Source: a bacterium (lineage in GTDB: Bacteria > Latescibacterota > UBA2968 > GCA-2709665). From it: a DNA stretch of 5,385 bases. The notes beneath the pieces are model-generated. The model was given only the letters and a program-made list of their open reading frames with translations, made no database searches and was not told where the DNA came from. The position numbers and the translations under genes are program-made. Each line of letters begins with the position of its first letter. Position 1 is the first letter of the stretch. Positions 4,159 through 5,385 of the stretch are shown in pieces. The DNA is taken from the NCBI GenBank assembly GCA_027619145.1, contig JAQCGA010000324.1, forward strand, positions 1-5,385, read 5' to 3'.

Positions 4159-5223
4159 TTATACGAATACATCTGTTGTGTTTCCCCGGACAATTGTGAC
4201 CTGGCCGGCTTCTTCCAACTGGCGTACCATTTGGACGACCCGCAACTGGACCTCTTCAACGTCGCTGAGCCTTACCGGGCCAGAGAATTCGATTTCTTCC
4301 TTGAGCATTGTGCCCACGCGTTCGGAAAGATTTGTAAATATCCGGTCTTTGATTTCTTCCCCGGCACCTTTGAGCGCAATGGCTAAATCTTTGGTATCTA
4401 CCTCACGGAGAATCATCTGGATTTCGCGGTCTGTGAAGTGGGCGATGTCGTCGAAGACGAACATCTGGTTGCGTACGGCTTCGGCCAATTCAGGGTCTTT
4501 TGCATCCAGGCGTTCCAGTACGGCTTTTTCTGTAGACCGGCCGGTGAAGTTCAAAATTTCGGCCACGGCTTTGGGTCCGCCAATTTCGGTAACCTGCCCG
4601 CTGAGGATCGCCTGCAGATTGTAAGATAAGCTTTCTTCCAGGTCTCGGAGAACTTGAGGCGAGATATTTTCCATGCGGGCAATCCGATAGGAGACATCCG
4701 ACTGGAGCTCTTCGGCCAGGCCGTTGATCACCTCTGCGGCCTGGGTGGGGTTGAGCTGAGAGAGAATAAGCGCAATGGTTTGCGGGTGTTCTTTGGAAAT
4801 AAAAGGGATGAGTTGGTTCGGGTCCACGTTGCGCAACATATAGAAGCCGCTGGATGTGGTGCTGTTGACCCGGTCCAGAAGCTGCTGCGCTTTGCGGGGG
4901 CCCAGCGCTTTTTCCAATGCTCCCCGGGCGAATTCAATCCCCCCTTGGGAAACATAATGGCCTGCAATCAGCAGTTGCTCGAACTCTTCGAGGACTTCGT
5001 CTTCTTGTTCGGTGGTTACTATGTCCAGTTCGGCAATGGCCTGTGCGACTTGCTCAATTTCAGCGTCGCCCAGGTACTTCATCACTTCGGCTGTGGTTTC
5101 CTGCCCAAGCGCAATCATCAAAATGGCAACCTTCTGCCGCGCCGGGACTTCACCATCTTCCGGGGGCTTATTCTGGGTGGATGACTTCACCGATTTCTGC
5201 CGAGATGTTGCAGGTGCAACCAC
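4159..5223 (-). CDS. fliG: Flagellar motor switch protein FliG (354 aa)
   Basis: FliG forms the rotor ring on the cytoplasmic face of the flagellar MS ring, binding FliF, FliM and the stator to generate torque and switch direction. The N-terminal FliF-binding domain begins at about residue 29 with Arg-Gln-Lys-Val-Ala-Ile-Leu. The middle domain carries the FliM-binding Glu-His-Pro-Gln motif at 145-148. A Gly-Gly hinge lies at 215-216, and the C-terminal domain has Met-Phe-x-Phe at 254-257. By alignment with E. coli the torque residues are kept: Lys285, Arg302, Glu309, Glu310 and Arg318 stand for Lys264, Arg281, Asp288, Asp289 and Arg297, the two acids as Glu. The N-terminus has about 20 extra polar residues rich in Ser, Lys and Pro. 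The GTG start is supported by AGGGAGA four bases upstream. It is an isolated gene: the next gene is not flagellar, and a sigma-54-type promoter sits directly upstream. Nothing suggests it is inactive. Confidence 0.97.
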   Translation of the reverse strand: MVAPATSRQKSVKSSTQNKPPEDGEVPARQKVAILMIALGQETTAEVMKYLGDAEIEQVAQAIAELDIVTTEQEDEVLEEFEQLLIAGHYVSQGGIEFARGALEKALGPRKAQQLLDRVNSTTSSGFYMLRNVDPNQLIPFISKEHPQTIALILSQLNPTQAAEVINGLAEELQSDVSYRIARMENISPQVLRDLEESLSYNLQAILSGQVTEIGGPKAVAEILNFTGRSTEKAVLERLDAKDPELAEAVRNQMFVFDDIAHFTDREIQMILREVDTKDLAIALKGAGEEIKDRIFTNLSERVGTMLKEEIEFSGPVRLSDVEEVQLRVVQMVRQLEEAGQVTIVRGNTTDVFV

Positions 5224-5227
5224 GTCT

Positions 5228-5234
5228 TCTCCCT
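5228..5234 (-). promoter_or_regulatory. Ribosome binding site deciding the GTG start of fliG
   Basis: The minus strand reads AGGGAGA, with GGAG ending five bases before the GTG at 5223. No in-frame ATG lies nearby in the leader, so this site supports translation from GTG and the presence of the polar N-terminal extension. Confidence 0.65.
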
Positions 5235-5273
5235 GCGTGTGTGACGATGAGGTACTGTCTCTTTAAAACATGC

Positions 5274-5288
5274 GCAAAACCAGTGCCA
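5274..5288 (-). promoter_or_regulatory. Sigma-54 (-24/-12) promoter for fliG
   Basis: The minus strand reads TGGCAC (5288-5283), five bases, then TTGC (5277-5274). The -24 element is a perfect core match, the GG-to-GC distance is exactly ten bases, and the -12 element keeps TTGC. The predicted start near 5262 leaves a 39-nt leader before the GTG, which includes the ribosome site. Sigma-54 control of flagellar genes through an FleQ/FlrC/FlgR-type activator is well established in several lineages. No activator gene is present in the window. Confidence 0.75.
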
Positions 5289-5385
5289 TGAATCAGAAAG
5301 TTTAAAATGAAAATAAACGACACTTTTCACTTGCGATTACAACTATGCAGCCAATTTCAAAGGCAAAGGTTCTTTGAGCGGTGTG

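Noticed and set aside
4050..4259. A 69-codon minus-strand frame overlapping the 3' end of fliG.
   Set aside because: It is an out-of-frame shadow of fliG with Lys/Ser/Arg-rich random composition.
4654..5184. A 176-codon plus-strand frame opposite fliG.
   Set aside because: It is antisense to a clear fliG and is explained by codon bias. It shows no domain and no ribosome site.
5343..5385. A possible C-terminal tail of an upstream minus-strand gene (frame ending Pro-Leu-Lys-Leu-Ala-Ala then TAG at 5345-5343).
   Set aside because: Only 13 codons are visible and another frame is also open. This is too short to support a gene, but worth checking when the sequence to the right is available.

Overview
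The window looks like a piece of chromosome from a motile, Gram-negative-type bacterium of moderate GC content. The evidence is a flagellar switch protein (FliG), an exported protein with a Sec-type signal peptide, an ECF sigma factor and an MscS-like channel protein. Nothing in the sequence fixes the phylum. The flagellar gene stands alone outside a fliF-fliG-fliH cluster, and two genes carry sigma-54-type promoters. This would fit a deep-branching, non-enteric lineage, but that is inference.

All six convincing genes lie on the minus strand, so the layout reads right to left as three probable transcription units. Unit A (about 5288-3982) is fliG, with a GTG start behind a good Shine-Dalgarno sequence. 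A textbook -24/-12 (sigma-54) promoter lies just upstream, and a candidate terminator hairpin follows in the next gap. Unit B (about 3831-1831) encodes a secreted protein with about ten TPR repeats. It is followed 61 nt later by a membrane-anchored protein made of glycine-registered repeats of about 23 residues. The unit has its own near-consensus -24/-12 promoter and ends at a strong, long-stemmed terminator. Unit C (about 1791-86) is a tightly overlapping cassette: an ECF sigma factor, a 76-residue single-pass membrane protein in the usual anti-sigma position, and a short MscS-family membrane protein. The cassette has a plausible RpoE-type promoter that may be autoregulated. The overlaps (GTGA, then TGATG) suggest translational coupling.

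The two most interesting points are these. (1) fliG and the unstudied TPR plus repeat-protein pair both carry sigma-54-type promoters, so the pair may be co-regulated with motility. (2) The sigma, mini-membrane-protein and MscS-like cassette could be a minimal envelope-tension or osmotic signalling module, in which a channel-like protein rather than a protease is the partner of an atypical anti-sigma factor. Both functional readings are inference. The genes, their overlaps and the promoter-like motifs are visible directly.

Two non-coding stretches deserve mention. The 400-base gap 3759-4158 holds the unit B promoter, a terminator-like hairpin and two further inverted repeats, but no credible gene. 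The 200-base gap 1749-1948 holds the unit B terminator and the unit C promoter. Bases 1-85 show no supportable feature. No tRNA, rRNA, CRISPR array, insertion sequence or integration site was seen.
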